64,000 nt of DNA, taken from contig NZ_PKOZ01000002.1 in the NCBI RefSeq assembly GCF_002946355.1, forward strand, positions 1 through 64,000, written 5' to 3'. Position 1 is the stretch's first letter. Each line of letters begins with the position of its first letter. Position numbers and translations under genes: made by a program. Below the pieces are notes generated by a model. It saw nothing but the letters and a program-made list of their open reading frames with translations, was not told where the DNA came from and ran no database searches. Shown in pieces: positions 52,266-61,375 of this stretch. The stretch is from Pradoshia eiseniae (GTDB taxonomy: Bacteria > Bacillota > Bacilli > Bacillales > Pradoshiaceae).

Positions 52266-52988
52266 ATGATTATTACAGTATCGCCAAAGCTTCCTGGAGA
52301 AAATAATAAAGATTATGCCTATAAAGTGATCAAGAACTCGATAATGTCTTTAGAATTAGAACCTGGACAGGCAATTAGTGAGATTGAACTTGCGGAAGCA
52401 TTGAGCTTATCGCGTACTCCGGTTCGTGAGGTATTAGCGAAATTGCGGGAAGAGCATTTGATTGAAGTTATACCACAAGTCGGTACATATATTTCTAAGA
52501 TTAATCCTCAGCTTATAAAGGAAGCCTCCTTTATGCGCTTTCACCTAGAAAAAGAGGTCTTAAAATTGGCTTGTGAGTCATTTCCTAAAAGTGCTTTATA
52601 CGATTTAAAGAAAAATCTGGCTCTGCAAGAGGATTTAGTTGGGCAAAGTGGGAAGGAACGTGACTTCCACTTGCTGGATAAACAATTTCACCATATTATA
52701 TTCAAGGCTAACCAGAAGGAACATATTTGGGAAGCAATCAATAGAATAAGCACTCACTATAACCGGATGCGCCTATTATCTGAAATCCGGCATAATTTTG
52801 ATGAAGCGATTGACCAGCACCAAAATATTGTTAATATTCTTGAAACAAAAGATTGTGATCAAGTTGAAGCTTTCGCGAAACTACATATAATTGATGCTAC
52901 GAAATTATGGGAAGATCTTTACAAAAAAGATAGCCCTTATAGTAATTATTTTGAATATGTTGAAGATACACCATTGTATATTGGATAA
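52266..52988 (+). CDS. GntR-family (FCD/FadR-type) regulator of uronate genes
   Basis: The 240-residue regulator has a winged helix-turn-helix (YKVIKNSIMSLELEPGQAISEIELAEALSLSRTPVREVLAKLREEHLIEVIPQVGTYISKI) and an all-helical FCD effector domain with metal-binding His positions (HHIIFKANQKEH and IDQHQNIVNIL). FCD regulators such as UxuR and ExuR control hexuronate catabolism. GTATAC operators follow 107 bp after its stop, ahead of eda. Confidence 0.92.
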   Translation: MIITVSPKLPGENNKDYAYKVIKNSIMSLELEPGQAISEIELAEALSLSRTPVREVLAKLREEHLIEVIPQVGTYISKINPQLIKEASFMRFHLEKEVLKLACESFPKSALYDLKKNLALQEDLVGQSGKERDFHLLDKQFHHIIFKANQKEHIWEAINRISTHYNRMRLLSEIRHNFDEAIDQHQNIVNILETKDCDQVEAFAKLHIIDATKLWEDLYKKDSPYSNYFEYVEDTPLYIG

Positions 52989-52999
52989 TGAGGCTTTAG

Positions 53000-53031
53000 G
53001 ACAGATTCCTTTTCGAATCTGTCTTTTTTAT
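53000..53031 (+). terminator. Terminator after the GntR gene
   Basis: GACAGATTC and GAATCTGTC with a 6-nt loop are followed by six T. Confidence 0.93.
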
Positions 53032-53069
53032 GTTTGAGTATGTTTACAGAAAATATACAATGAAGCCAC

Positions 53070-53108
53070 TTGAAATACTAGTAACTGAATGCTAGTATAC
53101 AAGTATAC
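53070..53108 (+). promoter_or_regulatory. eda-uxaC-uxuA operon promoter with GTATAC operators
   Basis: TTGAAA (53070-53075), 17 bp, TAGTAT (53093-53098). GTATAC palindromes at 53095-53100 and 53103-53108 overlap the -10 box and start region, as expected for a GntR/FCD repressor. ATACTAG (53075-53081) and CTAGTAT (53092-53098) add an inverted repeat around the spacer. The transcript leader is about 165 nt. Confidence 0.65.
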
Positions 53109-53272
53109 AAGTTGGAATACTCTTTCACATGAAAATATTTAGTGCCAAATAGCATTTTTTTATCGGTAAAACAAATACTAAGTCTGTATTTAAGAATACA
53201 ACCAGTTTGCAATTCCATGCACTTATGGTGAAGGATGATTATTTCACTAAAATAACGGAAGAGGTGATTGTA

Positions 53273-53917
53273 ATGTTGCAAAAACATGAAATTCTAAGCG
53301 AAATACATAGCGGTTATCTAGTAGCTGTAATTCGTGGAAAAAATAAAGAGGAAGCAGTAGAGATTTCAAAGCAAGCATTCAAAGGCGGAATTCGCTCACT
53401 AGAGGTTACATTCTCTACACCTGGAGCTGAAGAAGCAATCGCTGAGCTAGTACAGACAGGCGATCCAAATATGATCGTAGGTGCGGGAACGGTTCTTGAT
53501 GCCGAAACAGCAAGAATCGCGATCATGAAAGGTGCTCGTTATATTGTAAGCCCTCACTTCAACAGTGAAATCGCAACTGTATGTAATCGTTATGCGATCC
53601 CTTATTTACCAGGCTGCGGTTCAGTAACTGAAATCATGCAAGCATTAGAATCTGGGGTTGATGTTGTTAAACTATTCCCTGGAAGCTTAATGGGACCAGG
53701 ATTCCTTAAAGATGTTAAAGGCCCTATTCCACATGTTGAGTTAATGCCTTCTGGTGGTGTTAGCCTTGATAACCTAGATAAATGGGTAAATAATGGCGCA
53801 TTTGCTGTTGGTGTTGGAAGTGCCTTAACTAAAGGTGTTAAAAATGGTGATTACAGTTCTGTACAAGAGGTAGCTCGCCAATTCGCTGAGAAATTAGCCT
53901 CTGTAAAAGGAGAATAA
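53273..53917 (+). CDS. eda: 2-keto-3-deoxy-6-phosphogluconate aldolase
   Basis: This enzyme cleaves KDPG to pyruvate and glyceraldehyde 3-phosphate, the last step of hexuronate breakdown. The 214-residue class I aldolase has E44 (SLEVTFSTP), GAGTVLDAETA, SPHFN, and the Schiff-base lysine K133 in DVVKLFPGS. The ATG at 53273 follows AGAGGTGATTGTA; longer in-frame starts have no ribosome site. First gene of the uronate operon. Confidence 0.95.
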   Translation: MLQKHEILSEIHSGYLVAVIRGKNKEEAVEISKQAFKGGIRSLEVTFSTPGAEEAIAELVQTGDPNMIVGAGTVLDAETARIAIMKGARYIVSPHFNSEIATVCNRYAIPYLPGCGSVTEIMQALESGVDVVKLFPGSLMGPGFLKDVKGPIPHVELMPSGGVSLDNLDKWVNNGAFAVGVGSALTKGVKNGDYSSVQEVARQFAEKLASVKGE

Positions 53918-54005
53918 TCTCCAAAGATTAAGCCTGTATTTGGTTTTGGTCTTAGAAACAGTACGCAATAATCCTTTGATATTAAAAGGATAAGGAGGGT
54001 GCTAT

Positions 54006-55424
54006 ATGACTGCATTTATTCACGAAAACTTTATGTTAAACAATGAAACAGCTGTTCAGTTGTATCATTCATATGCAAAAAATATGCCGATTTATGATTA
54101 TCACTGCCATTTATCACCGAAAGATATTGCAGAAAATCGTAAATTCAATAACATCACTGAACTATGGCTAGAAGGCGACCATTACAAATGGAGAGCGATG
54201 AGAGCTCATGGTATTTCTGAGAAGTATATCACTGGTGATGCAGATCCTAAGGCTAAATTTGAGGCGTGGGCTAAAACAGTTCCTTATACACTAGGAAATG
54301 CTTTGTATCACTGGACTCATATTGAGCTAAAAAACTACTTCGGTATTGAAGAGTTATTAAACGAAGATACTTGGGAAGACATTTGGAATCGCTGTAATGA
54401 ATTGTTGCAGCAAGATGATTATGCAGTTCGTGAAATCATCAAGCGTTCAAATGTAAAAGTCATTGGTACAACAGATGAGCCGACAGATGATCTTCAGTAT
54501 CATGCGCAAATCGCTGAATTACCGGACTTCCCAGTGAAAGTTCTTCCTTCATTCCGTCCTGATAAAGGATTGGAAATCAATAAAGCTACATTCATTCCAT
54601 TCGTAGAGACGCTTGAAAAGGTAGCGAATAAATCATTAGCAACGTATGAGGAATATATTGCAGCTCTATTAGATAGAGTTCAATATTTCCACGAAAAAGG
54701 CTGCAGAATTTCTGACCATGGTCTATCTGAAGTTCCATTTGCTGAATTCGACGAAAATGAATTGGATGGAATTTACCAAGCTGGACGCAAAGGACAAGCT
54801 GTCAGCCTAGAGGATGAAAATAAATTCAAGACAGCCATTTTGATTGCACTTGCAAAGGCCTACACAGAAAGAGACTGGGCAATGCAAATCCACTTTGGCG
54901 CAATCCGCAACAACAACACAAAAATGTTCAAAAGACTCGGTCCTGATGCAGGCTTTGATTCCATTAGCGATCAAGGTGAAGTAGCAGCGCCATTAAATGC
55001 ATTGCTAGATGCTCTAGAAATCAGGGATTCCCTGCCTAGAACAATTATTTACAATTTGAACCCAGTTTCCAATGAGCTAATTGGTACAACGATTCAAAAC
55101 TTCCAAACTAATGAAGAAGGAATCGCTGGCCGAATCCAGTTTGGTTCTGGATGGTGGTTCAATGATACAAAACCAGGCATGATTCGCCAATTGACAGCTT
55201 TAGCTGATCAAGGAATCTTAAGTCACTTTGTTGGGATGCTTACGGATTCACGCAGCTTCATCTCTTATAGCAGACATGAATATTTCCGCCGCATTTTATG
55301 TAACTTAATTGGTACATGGGTGGAAGCTGGTGAAATTCCAAATGACCCTGCATTGCTGCAAAGATTAGTTGAAAATATTTGTTACAACAACGCGAAAAAT
55401 TACTTCGCTGTTGATGTTGATTGA
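54006..55424 (+). CDS. uxaC: Glucuronate (uronate) isomerase
   Basis: UxaC isomerises D-glucuronate to D-fructuronate and D-galacturonate to D-tagaturonate. The 472-residue amidohydrolase-fold protein carries PIYDYHCHLSPKDIAENR near the N-terminus, TTDEPTDDLQYH, MQIHFGAIRNNN and GMLTDSRSFISYSRHEYFRRILCNLIG, all UxaC signatures. ATG follows AAGGAGGGTGCTAT. It is codirectional with eda and uxuA. Confidence 0.97.
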   Translation: MTAFIHENFMLNNETAVQLYHSYAKNMPIYDYHCHLSPKDIAENRKFNNITELWLEGDHYKWRAMRAHGISEKYITGDADPKAKFEAWAKTVPYTLGNALYHWTHIELKNYFGIEELLNEDTWEDIWNRCNELLQQDDYAVREIIKRSNVKVIGTTDEPTDDLQYHAQIAELPDFPVKVLPSFRPDKGLEINKATFIPFVETLEKVANKSLATYEEYIAALLDRVQYFHEKGCRISDHGLSEVPFAEFDENELDGIYQAGRKGQAVSLEDENKFKTAILIALAKAYTERDWAMQIHFGAIRNNNTKMFKRLGPDAGFDSISDQGEVAAPLNALLDALEIRDSLPRTIIYNLNPVSNELIGTTIQNFQTNEEGIAGRIQFGSGWWFNDTKPGMIRQLTALADQGILSHFVGMLTDSRSFISYSRHEYFRRILCNLIGTWVEAGEIPNDPALLQRLVENICYNNAKNYFAVDVD

Positions 55425-55445
55425 TAATAGGGAGGCAATTTAATT

Positions 55446-56492
55446 ATGGAAATGAGTTTTCGCTGGTATGGAAAAACGGATTCAATTCCTTTGGAATACA
55501 TCCGTCAAATTCCAGGCATGAAAGGAATTGTAACAGCTATTTATGATATCCCGGTTGGGGAAGCTTGGCCGATGGAAAAAATCGAAGAATTGAAAAAGAC
55601 TGTAGAAGATGCGGGTATGCACATCTCTGTTATCGAGAGTGTACCAGTTCACGAAGACATCAAAATCGGTCTTCCAACTCGTGACAAATACATCGAGAAC
55701 TACAAAACAACTTTACGTAACCTAGGTAAAGCTGGCATTCCAGTTGTATGCTACAACTTCATGCCAATCTTTGACTGGACACGTACTGACTTAGAGTACC
55801 GTCTTCCAGATGGTTCTACAGCGCTTATCTTCGAAGAAGAAGTAGCGAAGAAAATGGATCCATTAACAGGTGAACTTTCTTTACCAGGCTGGGATTCTAG
55901 CTATAAGAAAGAAGACCTTCAAGAATTATTCGATCACTACAAAAACGTGGACCATGAAAAACTTTGGGAAAACCTTGAGTACTTCATCAAAGAAATCATC
56001 CCAGTTGCTGAAGAAGCTGGCGTGAAGATGGCCATCCACCCGGATGATCCTCCATTCGATATCTTTGGATTACCACGTATCATCACAAACAAAGAGAACT
56101 TAGAAAGATTCGTTAACCTATATGACAGCCCTTATAACGGCTTGACTATGTGCAGCGGTTCCCTTGGTTCACACCCTGAGAACGATTTCCCTGAAATGCT
56201 TCGTTACTTCGGTAAAAAAGACCGCGTAAACTTTGTTCATGCTCGTAACGTTAAGCTAACAGGCGGCATGTCATTCGAAGAAAGTGCTCACCCATCTGAG
56301 TACGGTTCTGTTGATATGTACGAAGTAATCAAAGCAATGGCAGACTTCAACTACACTGGTGCGATTCGTCCTGACCACGGAAGAATGATCTGGGGCGAAA
56401 CTGGAAAACCAGGCTATGGCTTATACGACCGCGCACTAGGTGCTACTTACTTACACGGTCTGTGGGAAGCAGAACAAAAAAACAGAAAATAA
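55446..56492 (+). CDS. uxuA: Mannonate dehydratase
   Basis: UxuA dehydrates D-mannonate to 2-keto-3-deoxygluconate with a divalent metal. The 348-residue TIM-barrel protein contains [58 protein letters not shown] and [12 protein letters not shown], diagnostic for UxuA. It is about ten residues shorter than the B. subtilis enzyme. ATG follows GGGAGGCAATTTAATT. Codon use is strongly biased, suggesting high expression. Confidence 0.97.
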   Translation: MEMSFRWYGKTDSIPLEYIRQIPGMKGIVTAIYDIPVGEAWPMEKIEELKKTVEDAGMHISVIESVPVHEDIKIGLPTRDKYIENYKTTLRNLGKAGIPVVCYNFMPIFDWTRTDLEYRLPDGSTALIFEEEVAKKMDPLTGELSLPGWDSSYKKEDLQELFDHYKNVDHEKLWENLEYFIKEIIPVAEEAGVKMAIHPDDPPFDIFGLPRIITNKENLERFVNLYDSPYNGLTMCSGSLGSHPENDFPEMLRYFGKKDRVNFVHARNVKLTGGMSFEESAHPSEYGSVDMYEVIKAMADFNYTGAIRPDHGRMIWGETGKPGYGLYDRALGATYLHGLWEAEQKNRK

Positions 56493-56517
56493 TTAAACTC
56501 TTAGGAGGTTAACGAAC

Positions 56518-57372
56518 ATGGCAGTTCCATTCAAAATGGATTTAACAGGTAAAGTCGCAGCTGTAACTGGCGGCGGCGGTGTATTAGGTTCTTATTTCGC
56601 AAAAGCTTTAGCAGAATGCGGAGCGAAAGTAGCGGTTATGGACCTTATGCAAGAAGCAGCAGATAAGGTTGCTGCTGAAATTAATGCGGCTGGCGGCACA
56701 GCAATCGGTGTTGCTGCTAACGTATTAGATAAGGAAGCTCTTGAAGCTGCAAGAGAAATCGTTATTAAAGAACTTGGTACAGTTGATATTCTTGTCAACA
56801 ATGCTGGCGGAAACAATCCAAAAGGCACAACAGATGACGAGTTCTACAATGCAGAAGCTGTAAAGAACAATCCAGACATGAAAACATTCTTTGATTTAGA
56901 CCCTAAAGGAGTTAGCTTCGTATTCGACCTTAACTTCTTAGGTACTCTTCTTCCTTCTCAAGTCTTCGCACAAGATATGATCGGGAAAAAAGGTGCAAAC
57001 ATCATTAACATTTCTTCAATGAATGCTTACACACCTTTAACAAAAATTCCTGCATACAGCGGAGCGAAAGCAGCAATCAGTAACTTCACACAATGGTGTG
57101 CAACTTACTTTGCGAAAGCTGGCATTCGTGTTAATGCGATTGCACCAGGATTCCTTGTTACAAAACAAAACGAAAAATTATTGTTCAATGAAGATGGCAC
57201 TCCATCTGCTAGAGCAGGAAAAATTCTTAACAGCACTCCGATGGAACGCTTCGGTGAGCCTGAAGAGTTAGTTGGCGGATTGTTATACCTAGCTAGTGAA
57301 GAAGCAGCAAGCTTCGTAACTGGTGTCGTTATTCCAATCGATGGCGGATTCTCTTCTTACTCTGGAGTTTAA
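56518..57372 (+). CDS. uxuB: D-mannonate oxidoreductase / fructuronate reductase, SDR type
   Basis: The 284-residue short-chain dehydrogenase has the NAD motif TGGGGVLGSYFAKAL, NNAGGNNPKGT, the catalytic Ser in INISSMNAY and YSGAKAAIS (Tyr and Lys), and the C-terminal ASFVTGVVIPIDGGFSSYSG. B. subtilis UxuB (YjmF) is this type of SDR, reducing fructuronate to mannonate. Its place between uxuA and downstream genes fits that role. ATG follows TTAGGAGGTTAACGAAC. Confidence 0.9.
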   Translation: MAVPFKMDLTGKVAAVTGGGGVLGSYFAKALAECGAKVAVMDLMQEAADKVAAEINAAGGTAIGVAANVLDKEALEAAREIVIKELGTVDILVNNAGGNNPKGTTDDEFYNAEAVKNNPDMKTFFDLDPKGVSFVFDLNFLGTLLPSQVFAQDMIGKKGANIINISSMNAYTPLTKIPAYSGAKAAISNFTQWCATYFAKAGIRVNAIAPGFLVTKQNEKLLFNEDGTPSARAGKILNSTPMERFGEPEELVGGLLYLASEEAASFVTGVVIPIDGGFSSYSGV

Positions 57373-57398
57373 TCTAAACCATATATAGATGATATGAA

Positions 57399-57436
57399 GG
57401 TTGTTGGTCCAAGTTAATTGGATCAGCAACCTTTAT
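57399..57436 (+). terminator. Hairpin between uxuB and the HAD gene (attenuator-like)
   Basis: GGTTGTTG-GTCCA and TGGAT-CAGCAACC pair (with G-T pairs) around a 7-nt loop, followed by TTTATTTT. It would reduce but perhaps not stop transcription into the HAD and GH3 genes. Confidence 0.6.
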
Positions 57437-57481
57437 TTTCAAAATGGCAAAACAAAACCAATGATAGTGGGGTTTTCATTT

Positions 57482-58324
57482 ATGAAAGATAATATTAAAG
57501 ATTTCCAAAAGACGAAGGACTTTTTAGTTTGTGTTGACTCTGATGGCTGTGCCATGGATACGATGGGTGTAAAGCACGAAGAAGCATTCGGACCGCGTGC
57601 CGTTGACGTTTGGGAGCTTCATCATATTAAAGATCGTTTCCTTAAAGTATGGAATGACATCAATCTTTACACAAGAACTAGAGGAATCAACCGTTTTAAA
57701 GGGGTTGTTGCTACATTTGAAGCGTTAGAAAAAGAAGGCATTAAAATGCCAGATATCTCTTCCTTCAAAAAGTGGGCTGAAACAACGAACGAGCTTTCCA
57801 ACCCATCACTTGAAAGAGCGATTGCTGAAACGAATGATGAGCAATTAAAAAAAGCTTTAGAGTGGAGCCATGCGGTTAACCGTACGATTGAGGAAGAACT
57901 AGCTGGAAATGACAAACCTGTTGAAGGTGCTAAAGCTGGACTTGAAGCAGCAAATAATGTCGCTGACGTAGCGATTGTTTCTTCAGCAAACGGTGCGGCT
58001 GTGCTTGACGAATGGACAAGACATGAATTGAACGTACATGTTGATGTCATGCTTGGCCAAGAGGCTGGAACAAAAGCATTTTGCATCGAGCAATTGAAGA
58101 AATTCGGCTATGAAAATACACATGTATTGATGATTGGCGATGCTCCTGGAGATTTATCCGCTGCAGAGGTAAATAACGTTCTTTATTACCCAATCCTTGT
58201 TGGTAAAGAGAAATTCTCTTGGGATCGTTTCAGAGAAGAGGCTTTAGCAAAATTCTTAGATGGCAGCTTCGCTGGGGAATACCAAGAACAATTGATCAAG
58301 GAATTTAACGATAACTTAAAATAA
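57482..58324 (+). CDS. HAD-superfamily hydrolase in the uronate operon
   Basis: The 280-residue protein has HAD motif I VCVDSDGCAMDT (D19, D21), motif II VAIVSSANG, a lysine in QEAGTKAF and motif IV MIGDAPGDLSAAE, so it should be an active phosphatase or phosphonatase-like enzyme. A large helical cap lies between residues 30 and 165. The substrate is unknown; a phosphosugar from uronate metabolism is a guess. ATG at 57482 has GTGGGG upstream; an ATG at 57464 in frame is possible. Confidence 0.82.
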   Translation: MKDNIKDFQKTKDFLVCVDSDGCAMDTMGVKHEEAFGPRAVDVWELHHIKDRFLKVWNDINLYTRTRGINRFKGVVATFEALEKEGIKMPDISSFKKWAETTNELSNPSLERAIAETNDEQLKKALEWSHAVNRTIEEELAGNDKPVEGAKAGLEAANNVADVAIVSSANGAAVLDEWTRHELNVHVDVMLGQEAGTKAFCIEQLKKFGYENTHVLMIGDAPGDLSAAEVNNVLYYPILVGKEKFSWDRFREEALAKFLDGSFAGEYQEQLIKEFNDNLK

Positions 58325-58342
58325 GTTCGGAGGAACTATACC

Positions 58343-60091
58343 ATGATTCAAAAGATTGCCAAAAACATTCCAATGCCAAAGGTTGATTTAAAGGCGAAGC
58401 CGTATAATCTTTCTGATGAAGATATCAAATGGGTGAAAGATACGATTTCTGGAATGACTGTCGAAGAGAAAATCGGTCAGTTATTTATTAACCTATTCTT
58501 CTTCGGTGATGATGAATTCAGCGGAAATGAGTTCACAAACAAAGAGCTTCTTGAGAAGTACCATATCGGTGGAGCACGTTACATGGGAGCTAATTCTGAT
58601 AAGGTACAAAATTTGATTAACGAACTTCAAAAGGATTCCAAAATTCCGTTGTTAGTGGCAGCAAACTGTGATGCTGGTGGTAATGGTGCGGTAAACGACG
58701 GTACATATGTGGCAGCAGCAGCGATGTGTGAAGCTTCAGGTGATGAGCAAGTATCCTTTGATGCCGGGTATGTAAGCGGCCGTGAAGCGCATGCGGTTGG
58801 TGTCAACTGGAACTTCGACCCATGTGTAGATATCCTGAAAAACTGGAGAAACACAATCGTTAACACGCGTGCATATGGCACAAATGCGGAGACTGTTATT
58901 AAACATACAAACTCATACATCAAAGGGCTGACAGAAAGCAATGTTGGTGTTTGCATCAAGCACTGGCCTGGTGATGGAACAGAGGAACGCGACCAGCACT
59001 TAGTTATGGGCGTAAATGAATTGTCTGTTGATGAGTGGGAAAAATCCTTTGGTGAGGTATACCGTAACCACATTGAAAATGGCGTACATTCCATTATGGC
59101 CGGACATATTGCTTTGCCAGAGTATCAAAAAGCATTGGCGCCTGAGCTAGGAGACCGTGATATCTTACCAGCGACACTTGCACCTGAATTGATCAACGGC
59201 CTCCTAAAAGGCAAATTAGGCTTCAACGGATTGGTATTGACTGACGCATCTCACATGTTAGGTATGACAGCAGCGATGAGACGCGAAGAGTATGTACCAC
59301 AATCCATCGCGGCTGGCTGTGATATGTTCTTATTCTTCAATGATATCGATGAAGACTATAACTTCATGCTAAATGGCTACAAAAACGGAATCATTACAGA
59401 AGAACGTCTTCAAGACGCATTAGAAAGAATCTTGGGCTTTAAAGCGACACTTGGCTTGCACAAAGCGAAAGAAGACGGCTCTATCTTCCGTAATGAAGAA
59501 GATCTAAAAGTGATTGGCTGTGAAGACCACATCGAGCGTGCTAAACAAGCTGCTGACAAAGGAATCACACTTGTTAAGAATACATTAGATCAGCTGCCAA
59601 TTCGCCCGGAAACACATAAGCGCATTCGCCTCTATTACTTAGAAGGGGAAAAAGGCGGCATTTATAAAGCGGATGACAAAACGCTTAATTATATCGTGAG
59701 TGAGCTTGAGAGCAGAGGCTTTGAGGTAACCGTCAACGAAGGTAATACTCGCGTTAAGGGAGCTACATTGAAATACCGCGAAGAGGTGGATGCAGCGCTT
59801 GTATTCGCTAATGTAGTTGGCTATGGTGCAGAAAACAACTACCGCATTAGATGGAAAGCGGCTATGGCGAACGAAATCCCATGGTACGTACATGAAGTGC
59901 CAACTGTTTTCGTATCACTTAACTTCACTACACATCTAACAGATGTACCGATGGTGAAAGCCTATATCAACGCATACAAAGATACTGATATCACAATCAA
60001 AGCTGTGATTGACAAAATCATGGGTGAATCTGAGTTCCACGGCACACCAAATGAAAATGTTTGGTGCAATAAGTGGGATACAAGACTTTAA
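58343..60091 (+). CDS. GH3-family glycoside hydrolase, NagZ-like active-site layout
   Basis: The 582-residue protein has no signal peptide. The N-terminal TIM barrel contains MTVEEKIGQLF, VNWNFDPCVDILKNW, IKHWPGDGTEERDQH (the NagZ-type K-H-x-P-G-x-G ... D-x-H loop, H219) and LVLTDASHMLGM with candidate nucleophile D301. A C-terminal GH3 sandwich domain (about 390-582) follows. The His loop is typical of beta-N-acetylglucosaminidases and glycoside phosphorylases rather than beta-glucosidases. Its place in a uronate operon suggests a uronic-acid-containing glycoside as substrate, which is inference. ATG follows CGGAGGAACTATACC. Confidence 0.88.
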   Translation: MIQKIAKNIPMPKVDLKAKPYNLSDEDIKWVKDTISGMTVEEKIGQLFINLFFFGDDEFSGNEFTNKELLEKYHIGGARYMGANSDKVQNLINELQKDSKIPLLVAANCDAGGNGAVNDGTYVAAAAMCEASGDEQVSFDAGYVSGREAHAVGVNWNFDPCVDILKNWRNTIVNTRAYGTNAETVIKHTNSYIKGLTESNVGVCIKHWPGDGTEERDQHLVMGVNELSVDEWEKSFGEVYRNHIENGVHSIMAGHIALPEYQKALAPELGDRDILPATLAPELINGLLKGKLGFNGLVLTDASHMLGMTAAMRREEYVPQSIAAGCDMFLFFNDIDEDYNFMLNGYKNGIITEERLQDALERILGFKATLGLHKAKEDGSIFRNEEDLKVIGCEDHIERAKQAADKGITLVKNTLDQLPIRPETHKRIRLYYLEGEKGGIYKADDKTLNYIVSELESRGFEVTVNEGNTRVKGATLKYREEVDAALVFANVVGYGAENNYRIRWKAAMANEIPWYVHEVPTVFVSLNFTTHLTDVPMVKAYINAYKDTDITIKAVIDKIMGESEFHGTPNENVWCNKWDTRL

Positions 60092-60099
60092 TTAAGATG

Positions 60100-60131
60100 G
60101 AAAAAGAGGCCGTATTTAACGGCCTCTTTTT
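60100..60131. terminator. Bidirectional terminator after the GH3 gene
   Basis: AAAAAGAGGCCGT and ACGGCCTCTTTTT form a stem with A and T runs; it serves the uronate operon and the convergent MFS gene. Confidence 0.93.
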
Positions 60132-60143
60132 GTGGACAAAATA

Positions 60144-61292
60144 TTAATGCTCTAATTTTCGATAATAAAGGGATAGCAGCATGGCAGGGATTGTACAAAC
60201 AATCATGCCAAGAAAGGCAAATCTTGGTTCAATTTCGTATAAATAGCCGCCGAAAATCGTAAATACGGCCGCACTCCAACTCATGGCCAGTGCTGAATAC
60301 ATCCCTTGTGCTCCTGGAACCTGCGAAGCAGGTATGTTTTTGATTAAGTATTTCATAAAAGCATAATGGGCCATGGCAAATGAGAATGCATGCAGGATTT
60401 GTGCGATAGAGAAAACAAGCACATTTGGAACGGCAAATATTAGTACCCATCGTATGGTGGACCCTAAAGAGGCCATTGCAAGCAAGGAGCCTACGGAAAA
60501 ACGATTAAACTTTCGGTCTGCGACGGAAAAGAAAGCAATTTCTGCAAGTACAGCAATATTGATAATGAGTCCAATCAAATATTTTGGAGCCTGGATTTCT
60601 TGTAAATAGAGATAACCATAATTGTAATAGGTTGCATGCGCTGCTTGTAGAAAGATAACAATAATAAGCACTAAAGCAAAGTGCTTAATTTTGAATAAAT
60701 GTAACATGCCTTTCTTTTGAGAACTGCTAGCTTGAGGCTTTTTAGACAGAACACTCGGAGCCTGCATAAAGCCAAGGCAAACCAGCAAGATGGTACCAAG
60801 CAAAAGTGCCCATAAAATGACTTCATCACCAAACTTACCTGTAAAGAGGGTCAGAATCATACCGGCTACAACGAAACCGATTGAGCCCCATTGACGGCTT
60901 CTTCCGTAATTAGTTAATAGCCTGTTTTGGGCTAGGACGCCCGCAGCGCTATCTAAAGCTGGCATCAATATAGGATAGACAAGGTTAATCCCTAGTGTGA
61001 CAATCAGTAAGCTAGTAAAGGAACTGGCCGGGATATAGCATAAAATCGCAATGACGGTGGCGATTCCTGCCCCATTGAGCAGTGCTTTACTGCTGAATTT
61101 GTTAGATAAATAAGGATAGATAGATATAGGTGAAAGTCCTCTTGCTACAAGGCCTAAGCTCATGATCAAACTAGCTTCTGAAATCGTAAGGCCTTTTGCA
61201 TCAACCATCCATCCTGTCCAATAGGGGAGAAAAATACCCCAAGTTATATAGAAACTAAAAAATTGTGTGCTCATCCAACGATGTGCATTCAT
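60144..61292 (-). CDS. MFS transporter (HcaT/LacY-like)
   Basis: The 382-residue protein has 11-12 membrane segments and the layout of MFS_1-like/3-phenylpropionate transporters: QFFSFYITWGIFLPYWTGWMVDAKGLT at the start, YGRSRQWGSIGFVVAGMIL, and a C-terminal FGGYLYEIEPRFAF. ATG at 61292 follows AAGGAGGAATACGTA; longer starts have no support. It is divergent from a Crp/Fnr-type regulator with a shared palindrome. The substrate is unknown. Confidence 0.88.
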   Translation of the reverse strand: MNAHRWMSTQFFSFYITWGIFLPYWTGWMVDAKGLTISEASLIMSLGLVARGLSPISIYPYLSNKFSSKALLNGAGIATVIAILCYIPASSFTSLLIVTLGINLVYPILMPALDSAAGVLAQNRLLTNYGRSRQWGSIGFVVAGMILTLFTGKFGDEVILWALLLGTILLVCLGFMQAPSVLSKKPQASSSQKKGMLHLFKIKHFALVLIIVIFLQAAHATYYNYGYLYLQEIQAPKYLIGLIINIAVLAEIAFFSVADRKFNRFSVGSLLAMASLGSTIRWVLIFAVPNVLVFSIAQILHAFSFAMAHYAFMKYLIKNIPASQVPGAQGMYSALAMSWSAAVFTIFGGYLYEIEPRFAFLGMIVCTIPAMLLSLYYRKLEH

Positions 61293-61343
61293 TACGTATT
61301 CCTCCTTGCCTGCATAGTATAGTATCATGGAAATACATAAAAT

Positions 61344-61363
61344 AATATGAGATATCTCATATT
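61344..61363. promoter_or_regulatory. Perfect 20-bp palindrome between MFS and Crp/Fnr-type genes
   Basis: AATATGAGATATCTCATATT is fully self-complementary. TGAGATATCTCA has the half-site spacing expected for Crp/Fnr dimers. It lies 12 bp before the regulator start and about 50 bp before the MFS start. Confidence 0.75.
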
Positions 61364-61375
61364 TTGAGGTGGAAT

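Noticed and set aside
58627-59094. 155-codon open frame on the minus strand inside the GH3 gene
   Set aside because: It is an antisense shadow of a well-conserved enzyme domain, without ribosome site or homology.
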